Origin: Oscillospiraceae bacterium
GTDB lineage: Bacteria; Bacillota; Clostridia; Oscillospirales; Ruminococcaceae
DNA length: 5,627 nt
Assembly: GCA_029098085.1 (NCBI GenBank)
Contig: JAQXNQ010000392.1
Location: 1 to 5,627, forward strand
Direction of reading: 5' to 3'
Of this stretch, positions 1-5,627 are shown one piece after another; position 1 is the first letter of the stretch; each line of letters begins with the position of its first letter. The position numbers and the translations under genes were made by a program. A model generated the notes under the pieces. It was not told the DNA's origin and did not search any database. It saw nothing but the letters and a program-made list of their open reading frames with translations.

Positions 1-418
1 ACAGGTGGCGTTCCTGACCCTGGGAGATCCCGCGGTCTACTCTACCTATATGTACATCCACGAAAGGGTGCGGCAGCAGGGTTATGCGGTGGAGATTGTC
101 CCCGGCGTACCCTCCTTCTGCGCGGCGGCCGCGCGGCTGAATACCTCCCTGTGCCAGGGATCGGAACCGCTTCTGATCATCCCGGCTTCCCACAGGCAGG
201 AGGAATTGCTGGATGTGCCGGGCAATAAGGTATTTATGAAGTCAGGAAAATCGATTCTGGAGCTGCAGAAGGTCCTGCGCGAGAAGGGAATGCTGGACGG
301 GGCGTCCATGGTGGAAAACTGTACCATGGCCAACGAGCGGGTATATCCCGACTTCTCCCAGCTTCAGGAACCATCCGGTTATTTCTCTCTGGTCATTGCC
401 AAAGGAGGAAATGTATGA
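1..418 (+). CDS. cbiL: Cobalt-factor II (precorrin-2) C20-methyltransferase, C-terminal part
   Basis: This is the 3' part of a gene that begins upstream of the window; the reading frame enters at base 2 and stops at TGA 416-418, giving about 138 visible residues of a protein usually around 230 long. The enzyme transfers a methyl group from S-adenosylmethionine to C20 of the corrin precursor in the cytoplasm. The visible part has the tetrapyrrole methylase signatures expected for this subgroup: LTLGDPAVYSTYMYI near the left edge, then VPGVPSFCAAAARL, the EPLLIIPAS stretch, VFMKSGK, and the terminal GYFSLVIAKGG strand. The STY and SFCAAAARL details favour CbiL/CobI over other corrin methylases. 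CbiL (acting on cobalt-factor II) is preferred to CobI (acting on precorrin-2) because the neighbouring genes look clostridial and anaerobic; sequence alone does not settle the metal state of the substrate. Its stop overlaps the hemA start in an ATGA. Confidence 0.93.
   Translation, partial: QVAFLTLGDPAVYSTYMYIHERVRQQGYAVEIVPGVPSFCAAAARLNTSLCQGSEPLLIIPASHRQEELLDVPGNKVFMKSGKSILELQKVLREKGMLDGASMVENCTMANERVYPDFSQLQEPSGYFSLVIAKGGNV
401..408 (+). promoter_or_regulatory. Strong ribosome binding site for hemA
   Basis: AAAGGAGG lies 6 bases before the ATG at 415 and inside the last codons of cbiL. The spacing fixes the hemA start at 415. It rules against the nearby out-of-frame ATGs at 396 (upstream of the site) and 411 (only 2 bases after it). 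Confidence 0.85.
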
Positions 419-1833
419 GCATCGTAATGTCGGGTCTGGACTGCCATCAGGCATCCATCGCCCAGCGGGAGCGGCTGGCATTTTCCCGGCAACAAGTGCA
501 AGCCCTGCTGGTGTGGCTTCGCCAGCAGCCGGGGGTGGAGGGCTGCGTGCTGCTGTCCACCTGCAACCGAACGGAGCTGTATCTCAGCGGCGAGGCGGAA
601 ACGCCCTGGCGGTTGCTGTGCCGGGGAGCCGGTGTGCCGGAGGCGGAGCTTGCGTCCTATTTTACCACCCGCACAGGAACCGACGCTGCCAGACACCTGA
701 TGGAGGTCGCCTGCGGGCTTCACTCCCAGATTTTGGGAGAGAACCAGATCATCACCCAGGTTCGTACCGCCATGGAGCTGGCTCAGGAAGAAAAAACTGT
801 GGATCCGGTGCTGGCGGCTCTGTTCCGCCGGGCAGTGACTGCGGGGAAACGAGCCAGAACGGAGGTTCCCGTGACCCGGGGCGTGCCGTCCATGGGAAGT
901 CGCTGCCGGGAAGTTTTGCAGCTTGAGCTGGGAGAGCTGGCAGGAAAGAGGATTGTGGTCATCGGAAACGGGCAGATGGGCCGCTTGGCGGCGGAGCTGC
1001 TGCGCGACGCCGGAGCCCGGGTTCAGATCACCCTGCGCACCTACCGCCACGGGCATACCGTGGTACCTGCCGGCTGCGCTGCGGTTCCCTATGAGGAGCG
1101 CTTTGCCGCCATGGAGGGTGCGGACGCCCTGGTTTCCGCCACCGCCAGCCCCCACTATACGCTGACGCTTACGCAGCTGCAGGCGATACAACAGCCGCCC
1201 AGAGTGGCGGTGGATCTGGCTGTGCCCAGAGACATTGATCCCGCCTGCGCCGGAATACTGCGCTGCTACGATACGGATGCTTTGGGAACAGACGGCCCCG
1301 GCAGAGCGGAAGAAGTAGAGGCCATGCGGGCCATTGCCGGAGAGGAATTGGATAAATTCCTCCAGTGGCGGCGGTGGCAGACTGCGCCGGAACGGCCGCC
1401 AAGGTTCCCTCTGTTTCTGGATTTGAGCGGGAAGAAAGTGGTGCTGGTCGGCGGCGGAACCATTGCCGCCAGAAGAATCGGCACCCTTCGGCTCTTCGGC
1501 TGTGAAATCGTTGTGATTTCCCCGACTCTGAAGGGCAAAACCGACGGAATCACCTATCTTCCCAGAGCCTATGCGCCCGGCGATCTGGAAGGGGCATTTC
1601 TGGCCATCGCCGCCACGAATGACCGGCATGTCAACCACCAGGTGGGCGAGGAAGCCCGCCGTCTGGGCATTCCCGTATCCGTGGCCGATTGCGAGGCGGA
1701 ATGCAGCTTCTATTTTCCAGCCGTTTGTACCGGAGATAACCTGGTGGCGGGAGTGGTATCCTCCGGAAAGAGTCACCACAAAACCGCCCGGGCAGCCAGG
1801 GAGATTCGCAAGATACTGGAGGAGTTGGAATGA
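415..1833 (+). CDS. hemA: Glutamyl-tRNA reductase fused to precorrin-2 dehydrogenase (HemA-SirC)
   Basis: A 472-residue bifunctional protein. Residues 1 to about 322 are glutamyl-tRNA reductase, which reduces glutamyl-tRNA(Glu) with NADPH to glutamate-1-semialdehyde, the first committed tetrapyrrole step. Visible marks are the catalytic STCNRTELY motif with nucleophile Cys50, His94 in the AARHLMEVA segment, LGENQI at 107-112, GKRARTE, the nucleotide-binding GNGQMG at 184-189, and VDLAVPRDIDP at 266-276. The family's C-terminal helical dimerisation domain stops just after FLQWRRW (315-321). From about 331 a second domain follows that matches SirC/Met8/CysG-N precorrin-2 dehydrogenases: FPLFLDL, Rossmann motif VGGGTIA (345-351), ATNDR ending at 404, VADCEAECSFYFPA with the conserved-position Asp425, and SSGKS. 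This domain should oxidise precorrin-2 to sirohydrochlorin using NAD+. It lacks the usual C-terminal helical extension of full-length SirC. Start ATG 415 overlaps the cbiL stop; the stop overlaps hemC. Confidence 0.95.
   Translation: MSIVMSGLDCHQASIAQRERLAFSRQQVQALLVWLRQQPGVEGCVLLSTCNRTELYLSGEAETPWRLLCRGAGVPEAELASYFTTRTGTDAARHLMEVACGLHSQILGENQIITQVRTAMELAQEEKTVDPVLAALFRRAVTAGKRARTEVPVTRGVPSMGSRCREVLQLELGELAGKRIVVIGNGQMGRLAAELLRDAGARVQITLRTYRHGHTVVPAGCAAVPYEERFAAMEGADALVSATASPHYTLTLTQLQAIQQPPRVAVDLAVPRDIDPACAGILRCYDTDALGTDGPGRAEEVEAMRAIAGEELDKFLQWRRWQTAPERPPRFPLFLDLSGKKVVLVGGGTIAARRIGTLRLFGCEIVVISPTLKGKTDGITYLPRAYAPGDLEGAFLAIAATNDRHVNHQVGEEARRLGIPVSVADCEAECSFYFPAVCTGDNLVAGVVSSGKSHHKTARAAREIRKILEELE
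1818..1824 (+). promoter_or_regulatory. Ribosome binding site for hemC
   Basis: GGAGGAG sits 5 bases before the ATG at 1830, within the last codons of hemA. It supports the start that overlaps the hemA stop in ATGA, hence coupled translation. Confidence 0.8.
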
Positions 1834-2705
1834 AAATCAGAGTTGGCAGCCGGGAGAGCGCCCTGGCAGTGATCCAGAGCCAAATAGTGATGGATGCCAT
1901 CCGACAGGCGGTTCCCCATGCGGAGCTGGAGCTGATAACCATGAAGACCACCGGCGACCGAATTCTGGACAAGACCCTGGACCAGATTGGCGGAAAGGGC
2001 CTGTTTGTCAGGGAGCTGGATCATGCCCTGCGGGATGGACGGGTGGATTTTACGGTGCACTCTCTGAAGGACATGCCCATGGATGTGCCGGAAGATCTGC
2101 CTCTGGCGGCGTTCTCCCGTCGAGAGGATCCCCGGGATGCGCTGGTACTGCCTGAGGGAGGTTCGCAGCTGGATCCATCCAGACCCATCGGCTGTTCGTC
2201 TCGTCGGCGACAGCTGCAGCTGAAGGCGCTGTTTCCCCAAATGGAAGTAAAGCCCGTCCGGGGCAATGTGCAAACGCGGCTGAAAAAGCTCCAGGACGGC
2301 GAGTTTTCCGCCCTGGTTCTCGCGGCGGCGGGACTGAAACGCCTGGGCCTGGAAGGACGCATCAGCCGGTATTTTGATCCGGAGGAGATTTTACCGGCGG
2401 CGGGTCAGGGTATCCTGGCCGTGCAGACCAGAAAAGGAATGGACACCTCGTGCCTGGCAACGCTCCATAACCGGGACGCCGCCTGCTGCGCCATGGCGGA
2501 GCGGGCCTTCGTCCGGGCTCTGAACGGCGGATGCAGCTCTCCCGTGGCAGCCTACGCCGTGGTGGAGGGCGAGAATCTTGCCCTCACGGGCCTGTATGTG
2601 AGCGCGGACGAGACGGTCGTGCGCCGGGGAACGAAAACCGGGGAAAAATCCCGGGCGCAGGCTTTGGGAATCGCCCTGGCGGAAGCTCTGAAGAAAGGAA
2701 TGTGA
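1830..2705 (+). CDS. hemC: Hydroxymethylbilane synthase (porphobilinogen deaminase)
   Basis: Cytoplasmic enzyme that joins four porphobilinogens into linear hydroxymethylbilane on a covalently held dipyrromethane cofactor. The 291 residues are slightly fewer than the common length of about 310. The opening KIRVGSRESALAVIQSQ, GGKGLFVRELDHAL (54-67) and VHSLKDMPMD are typical; Lys80-Asp81 correspond to the active-site Lys-Asp pair, Asp being the catalytic residue (Asp84 in E. coli). The cofactor-binding arginine segment is IGCSSRRRQLQ from residue 120, a variant of the usual GTSSLRRQ, followed by RGNVQTRL (144-151), LAAAGLKRL and LPAAGQG. The dipyrromethane attachment cysteine is Cys235 in RALNGGCSSPV. 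All catalytic positions are present, so the protein should be active. The ATG overlaps the hemA stop, and the TGA (2703-2705) shares its last base with the ATG of the next gene. Confidence 0.96.
   Translation: MKIRVGSRESALAVIQSQIVMDAIRQAVPHAELELITMKTTGDRILDKTLDQIGGKGLFVRELDHALRDGRVDFTVHSLKDMPMDVPEDLPLAAFSRREDPRDALVLPEGGSQLDPSRPIGCSSRRRQLQLKALFPQMEVKPVRGNVQTRLKKLQDGEFSALVLAAAGLKRLGLEGRISRYFDPEEILPAAGQGILAVQTRKGMDTSCLATLHNRDAACCAMAERAFVRALNGGCSSPVAAYAVVEGENLALTGLYVSADETVVRRGTKTGEKSRAQALGIALAEALKKGM
2694..2699 (+). promoter_or_regulatory. Ribosome binding site for cobA-hemD
   Basis: AAAGGA, inside the last hemC codons, ends 5 bases before the ATG at 2705. It supports that start over the in-frame ATG 58 codons upstream at 2531. 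A second in-frame ATG at 2711 and a GTG at 2702 remain possible alternatives. Confidence 0.7.
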
Positions 2706-4186
2706 TGCGCATGAAGGGCAATGTAATATTGGTGGGCGCAGGCCCCGGCGATCCCGGACTGCTGACCCAAAAGGGCCGTCAGGCTTTGGAGCAAGCCGAT
2801 GTCGTGGTATTTGACCGGCTGGTAAGTCCTGCCATTCTGGCGCTGATTCCCTCCGGAGCAGAAACCATCGACGTGGGCAAGGAGTCCAGCCACCATCTGG
2901 TACCTCAGGAGCAGATCAATCGGATTCTGCTGGAAAAAGCCCAGGCGGGCAAGCGGGTGGTGCGCCTCAAGGGCGGCGACCCCTTTCTGTTCGGGCGGGG
3001 CGGCGAGGAGCTGGAACTTCTGGCAGAGCATGGAATAGACTTTCAGGTGGTTCCCGGCGTGACGTCGGCCCTGTCCGTTCCGGCGTACGCGGGAATTCCG
3101 GTGACGCACCGGGATTTCTGTTCGTCGCTGCACATCATCACCGGTCATGCCAGGGCGGGTGCGCAGCTGCACATTGATTTTGACGCGCTTCGCCGCACCG
3201 GAGGAACGCTGGTGTTTCTGATGGGGGTCACTTCCCTGCCGAAGATCTGTCAGGGGCTGCTGGAAGCGGGTATGGAGCCGTCCATGCCGGCGGCAGTGGT
3301 GGAACGCGGAACCCTGCCGAGTCAGCGGAAGGTGGTGTCCACCCTGGAGAAGCTGCCCGAAGCTGCCCGGGACGCCTGCATCAAGAGCCCAGCCATCATC
3401 GTGGTGGGCAGGGTCTGCAGCCTATCGGATCGCTTCGACTGGTTCGACCATCTGCCCCTGAAGGGAAAGAGCGTGGTGATCACCCGTCCGGCGGAGCGCA
3501 GCAGCGCCCTTGCCGGGCAGCTGCGCGAACTTGGCGCCGATGTGACAGAGTATCCCTGCATTCGCACCGTTCCAAGATCGGCCTGTCCTGATCTCGATCA
3601 GGCCATTGAGAATCTGAACCAGTACCGATGGCTGGTATTCACCAGCCCCGCGGGCCCCGGGATTTTCTTTGACCGCCTGCACTCCTCCGGAAGGGACGCC
3701 AGGGCGCTCGCAGGCCTGAAGCTGGCGGCCATCGGCCCCAAGACGGCGAGTGAGCTGGAAAAATTCGGAGTGATGGCGGATCTGGTGCCGGAAACCTATG
3801 ATTCCGCGCATCTGGCCGCGGCCATGGCCCGGGTGGAAGGCCCGGTGCTTCTGTGCAGGGCCAGTCAGGGAAGCAGCGCCTTGCCAGAGATTTTTGCGAA
3901 AAACAGCATTCCCTTTGCCGACATTCCGTGCTATGATACAGTATATGAAACGCCTGATGCCGGGAAGGTCAGGTCACTTCTGGACAAGCCTGTACTGGTG
4001 AGCTTTACCAGCGCATCCACCGTGCGGGGCTTTGTGAAAAGCCTTCCCGGCGCGGATTTGTCCCATGTGATCGGCTGCTGCATTGGGCCTCAGACGGCGG
4101 CGGAAGCCATCCGGCACGGCATCTGTGCAGTGACGGCTCCGGAAGCCACCATAGAATCTCTCATTCAATGTATCAAGGAAGTGTAA
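2705..4186 (+). CDS. cobA-hemD: Uroporphyrinogen-III C-methyltransferase / uroporphyrinogen-III synthase fusion
   Basis: A 493-residue fusion of two consecutive activities. Residues 1 to about 245 are the SAM-dependent methyltransferase (CobA/SUMT) that methylates uroporphyrinogen III at C2 and C7 to precorrin-2: VILVGAGPGDPGLLT near the N-terminus, DVVVFDRLVSP, VVRLKGGDPFLFGRGGEE at 85-102, VVPGVTSALSVPAYAGIPVTHR, TGHA, MGV, VVERGT and IIVVGRV. Residues from about 252 (PLKGKSVVITRP) to the end are uroporphyrinogen-III synthase (HemD), which cyclises hydroxymethylbilane with ring D inversion: YRWLVFTSPAG, LAAIGPKTASEL, LLCRA, VSFTSASTVRGF and CCIGPQTAAEA are the recognisable landmarks of this divergent family. 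The open frame extends back to ATG 2531, but those 58 codons lie within hemC and do not resemble the family, so the start is placed at 2705, where the ATG shares a base with the hemC stop (TGATG). Such fusions are known in Firmicutes. Confidence 0.95.
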   Translation: MRMKGNVILVGAGPGDPGLLTQKGRQALEQADVVVFDRLVSPAILALIPSGAETIDVGKESSHHLVPQEQINRILLEKAQAGKRVVRLKGGDPFLFGRGGEELELLAEHGIDFQVVPGVTSALSVPAYAGIPVTHRDFCSSLHIITGHARAGAQLHIDFDALRRTGGTLVFLMGVTSLPKICQGLLEAGMEPSMPAAVVERGTLPSQRKVVSTLEKLPEAARDACIKSPAIIVVGRVCSLSDRFDWFDHLPLKGKSVVITRPAERSSALAGQLRELGADVTEYPCIRTVPRSACPDLDQAIENLNQYRWLVFTSPAGPGIFFDRLHSSGRDARALAGLKLAAIGPKTASELEKFGVMADLVPETYDSAHLAAAMARVEGPVLLCRASQGSSALPEIFAKNSIPFADIPCYDTVYETPDAGKVRSLLDKPVLVSFTSASTVRGFVKSLPGADLSHVIGCCIGPQTAAEAIRHGICAVTAPEATIESLIQCIKEV

Positions 4187-4190
4187 CGCT

Positions 4191-5174
4191 ATGAATCTTA
4201 CCATTCGCCCCCGCAGATTGCGGACTTGCGACAGCCTGCGCCGCATGGTGCGGGAAACCCGGGTCTCTCCGGACAGCCTGGTTTATCCATTGTTCTTGGT
4301 GGAAGGGGAAAACATCCGGGAACCGATCCCGTCGCTGGACGGTCAGTTCCGCTATTCTCCGGATCGGGTCTCCGAGGAAATCGCGGCGTGCATGGATGCC
4401 GGCGTCAGCCGCGTGCTGCTTTTTGGCATTCCGGCCCACAAGGACGCCTGCGGCTCCTCTGCGTGGGATCCCAACGGCGTGGTGCAGCAGGGCATCCGAT
4501 CCATCAAAGCGGCATACCCCGATTGCTATGTGATTACGGATGTGTGCATGTGTGAGTATACCGACCACGGCCACTGCGGCATTCTTCACGATCATACAGT
4601 GGACAACGACAAAACCCTGGAGGTTCTGGCCAGGACGGCGCTGTCCCATGTCCAGGCCGGCGCCGATATGGTCGCCCCCTCCGATATGATGGACGGCCGT
4701 GTCGCCGCCATTCGGAACATTCTGGATGAAAACGGTTTTGAGACAACGCCCATCATGTCCTACTCCGCAAAGTACGCTTCTGCTTTTTACGGCCCCTTCC
4801 GGGACGCCGCCGGATCGGCGCCTGCCTTTGGCAATCGCCGGGGCTATCAGATGGACCCCCACAACCGGAAGGAAGCCATCAAGGAATGCGCTCTGGATGT
4901 GGAGGAAGGTGCGGATATACTTATGGTGAAACCAGCCCTGAGCTATCTGGACATCATCCGGGAGTGCTCCGATGCCTTCGACCTGCCCATGGCAGCCTAC
5001 TCCGTCAGCGGCGAGTATGCCATGATCAAGGCAGCCGGCGCGGCGGGCCTCATTGACGAGCATCGAGTCATGTGCGAGAGCGCTCTGTCCATCTATCGGG
5101 CTGGCGCGGATATTTTGATTACCTATTTTGCCAAGGAGCTGGCCCAGGCCATGCGAAGAGGGGAGCTGGGATAA
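4191..5174 (+). CDS. hemB: Porphobilinogen synthase (5-aminolevulinate dehydratase), zinc type
   Basis: Condenses two 5-aminolevulinate molecules to porphobilinogen in the cytoplasm. The 327 residues are full family length. Both active-site lysines are visible: Lys194 in MSYSAKYASAFYGPFRDA and the Schiff-base Lys247 in LMVKPALSYLDII. The metal site is DVCMCEYTDHGHCG with Cys119, Cys121 and Cys129, the three-cysteine zinc arrangement rather than the aspartate-rich magnesium type. YQMDPHNRKEA and AYSVSGEYAMIKAA are further family signatures. The gene starts 4 bases after the TAA of cobA-hemD, with AAGGA at 4175-4179 as a somewhat distant ribosome binding site (11 bases). The stop TAA overlaps the hemL start as TAATG. 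Confidence 0.97.
   Translation: MNLTIRPRRLRTCDSLRRMVRETRVSPDSLVYPLFLVEGENIREPIPSLDGQFRYSPDRVSEEIAACMDAGVSRVLLFGIPAHKDACGSSAWDPNGVVQQGIRSIKAAYPDCYVITDVCMCEYTDHGHCGILHDHTVDNDKTLEVLARTALSHVQAGADMVAPSDMMDGRVAAIRNILDENGFETTPIMSYSAKYASAFYGPFRDAAGSAPAFGNRRGYQMDPHNRKEAIKECALDVEEGADILMVKPALSYLDIIRECSDAFDLPMAAYSVSGEYAMIKAAGAAGLIDEHRVMCESALSIYRAGADILITYFAKELAQAMRRGELG
5160..5165 (+). promoter_or_regulatory. Ribosome binding site for hemL
   Basis: GGGGAG within the last hemB codons lies 8 bases before the ATG at 5174, supporting the overlapping TAATG start. Confidence 0.65.
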
Positions 5175-5627
5175 TGACGAGATCGGAAAGTCTGTTTGAG
5201 GCGGCGCAGCGGGTTTTGCCCGGCGGCGTCAATTCTCCGGTGCGGGCCTGCCGCGCCGTCGGAACGTATCCCCGTTTCCTGGAAAGGGGGATGGGTAGCC
5301 ATGTATGGGACGCGGACGGACAGGAATACATCGATCTGATCTGCTCCTGGGGGCCGCTGATCCTGGGTCACTGCAACGAAAATGTAGAACGCGCCGTACA
5401 GGAGGCTGTCAAAAAGGGTCTGAGCTTCGGCGCGCCCACCGCAATCGAGGTGGAAATGGCCGAGCTGGTATGCCGCATGACGGGCATCGAGATGGTTCGC
5501 ATGGTCAACTCCGGCACGGAGGCGGTCATGTCGGCTCTGCGTCTGGCCAGAGGCGCCACGGGGCGCAGCAAAATCATCAAATTTGCCGGATGCTATCACG
5601 GTCATTCCGACTCCATGCTGGTCAAGG
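5174..5627 (+). CDS. hemL: Glutamate-1-semialdehyde 2,1-aminomutase, N-terminal part
   Basis: The frame opens at ATG 5174 and runs off the right edge without a stop, giving 151 residues of a protein that is usually about 425-430 long. It is a PLP-dependent aminomutase that moves the amino group of glutamate-1-semialdehyde to form 5-aminolevulinate, directly using the product of HemA. Diagnostic segments are LPGGVNSPVRA (15-25), VWDADGQEYIDL, SWGPLILGH (58-66), KKGLSFGAPT (80-89), MVNSGTEAVMSALRLARG with the cofactor phosphate-binding region at 112-117, and KFAGCYHGHSDSMLVK (136-151). The GVNSPVRA and GLSFGAPT segments separate HemL from other class III aminotransferases such as acetylornithine or ornithine enzymes. 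The PLP-binding lysine lies beyond the window. The start overlaps the hemB stop by one base. Confidence 0.97.
   Translation, partial: MTRSESLFEAAQRVLPGGVNSPVRACRAVGTYPRFLERGMGSHVWDADGQEYIDLICSWGPLILGHCNENVERAVQEAVKKGLSFGAPTAIEVEMAELVCRMTGIEMVRMVNSGTEAVMSALRLARGATGRSKIIKFAGCYHGHSDSMLVK

Noticed and set aside
901..909. Cys164 of HemA as a possible haem-binding regulatory cysteine, as described for Cys170 of Salmonella HemA
   Set aside because: By hand alignment it is offset by about one position, and the surrounding residues differ. The support is too weak to claim haem regulation.
396..926. Plus-strand 176-codon frame overlapping the start of hemA
   Set aside because: It is a shifted reading of hemA with Gly/Ala/Arg-rich shadow composition. 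The ribosome binding site at 401-408 lies after its ATG and serves hemA.
379..1779. 466-codon open frame on the minus strand opposite hemA
   Set aside because: It lies antisense to a strongly recognisable HemA-SirC. Its product is a low-complexity mix rich in Gly, His, Gln and Arg with no family resemblance, as expected from GC-rich codon shadowing.
2531..2704. 58-codon in-frame N-terminal extension of cobA-hemD
   Set aside because: It lies inside hemC in another frame, is Arg/Gly-rich and unlike CobA N-termini. The ATG at 2705 has a ribosome binding site at a proper distance and matches the family start.
4184..4194. Possible terminator or promoter between cobA-hemD and hemB
   Set aside because: The gap is only 4 bases. 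There is no hairpin with a T-run and no convincing -35/-10 pair just upstream.
4173..5063. 296-codon open frame on the minus strand opposite hemB
   Set aside because: It mirrors hemB codons, shows no recognisable domain and has no ribosome binding site context that stands out.
1..5627. Mobile elements, CRISPR arrays, tRNA or rRNA genes, direct repeats
   Set aside because: The window is filled end to end by six coding regions with recognisable families; I saw no repeats or RNA gene signatures.

Overview
The window is one continuous, GC-rich, plus-strand operon segment with essentially no intergenic space. It carries a tetrapyrrole supply pathway: end of cbiL, hemA fused to a sirC-type dehydrogenase domain, hemC, cobA fused to hemD, hemB, and the start of hemL. 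The gene order hemA-hemC-hemD-hemB-hemL, the HemA-dehydrogenase and CobA-HemD fusions, and the adjacent CbiL of the anaerobic (early cobalt insertion) cobalamin route all point to an anaerobic clostridial Firmicute. The high GC would fit an Oscillospiraceae-like gut lineage, but that taxonomic guess is inference only.

Layout: 1-418 is the C-terminal part of CbiL. 415-1833 is glutamyl-tRNA reductase with a C-terminal precorrin-2 dehydrogenase domain. 1830-2705 is hydroxymethylbilane synthase. 2705-4186 is a uroporphyrinogen-III C-methyltransferase/uroporphyrinogen-III synthase fusion. 4191-5174 is a zinc-type porphobilinogen synthase. 5174-5627 is the N-terminal third of glutamate-1-semialdehyde aminotransferase, cut by the window end. 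Four of the five junctions are stop/start overlaps (ATGA, ATGA, TGATG, TAATG) and the fifth is a 4-base gap, so translation is probably coupled throughout. There is no room for an internal terminator and I see no internal promoter. Both the promoter and any cobalamin riboswitch should lie upstream of the window.

Together the genes cover glutamyl-tRNA -> glutamate-1-semialdehyde (HemA) -> 5-aminolevulinate (HemL) -> porphobilinogen (HemB) -> hydroxymethylbilane (HemC) -> uroporphyrinogen III (HemD) -> precorrin-2 (CobA) -> sirohydrochlorin (SirC domain). After cobalt insertion by a chelatase not seen here, cobalt-factor II goes to CbiL. The window shows no gene for the uroporphyrinogen decarboxylation route to heme, so the operon looks dedicated to corrin (and possibly siroheme) synthesis. 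I do not see a wholly new system. The most notable point is the architecture of the HemA fusion, in which the usual GluTR dimerisation domain appears to be replaced by the dehydrogenase domain.
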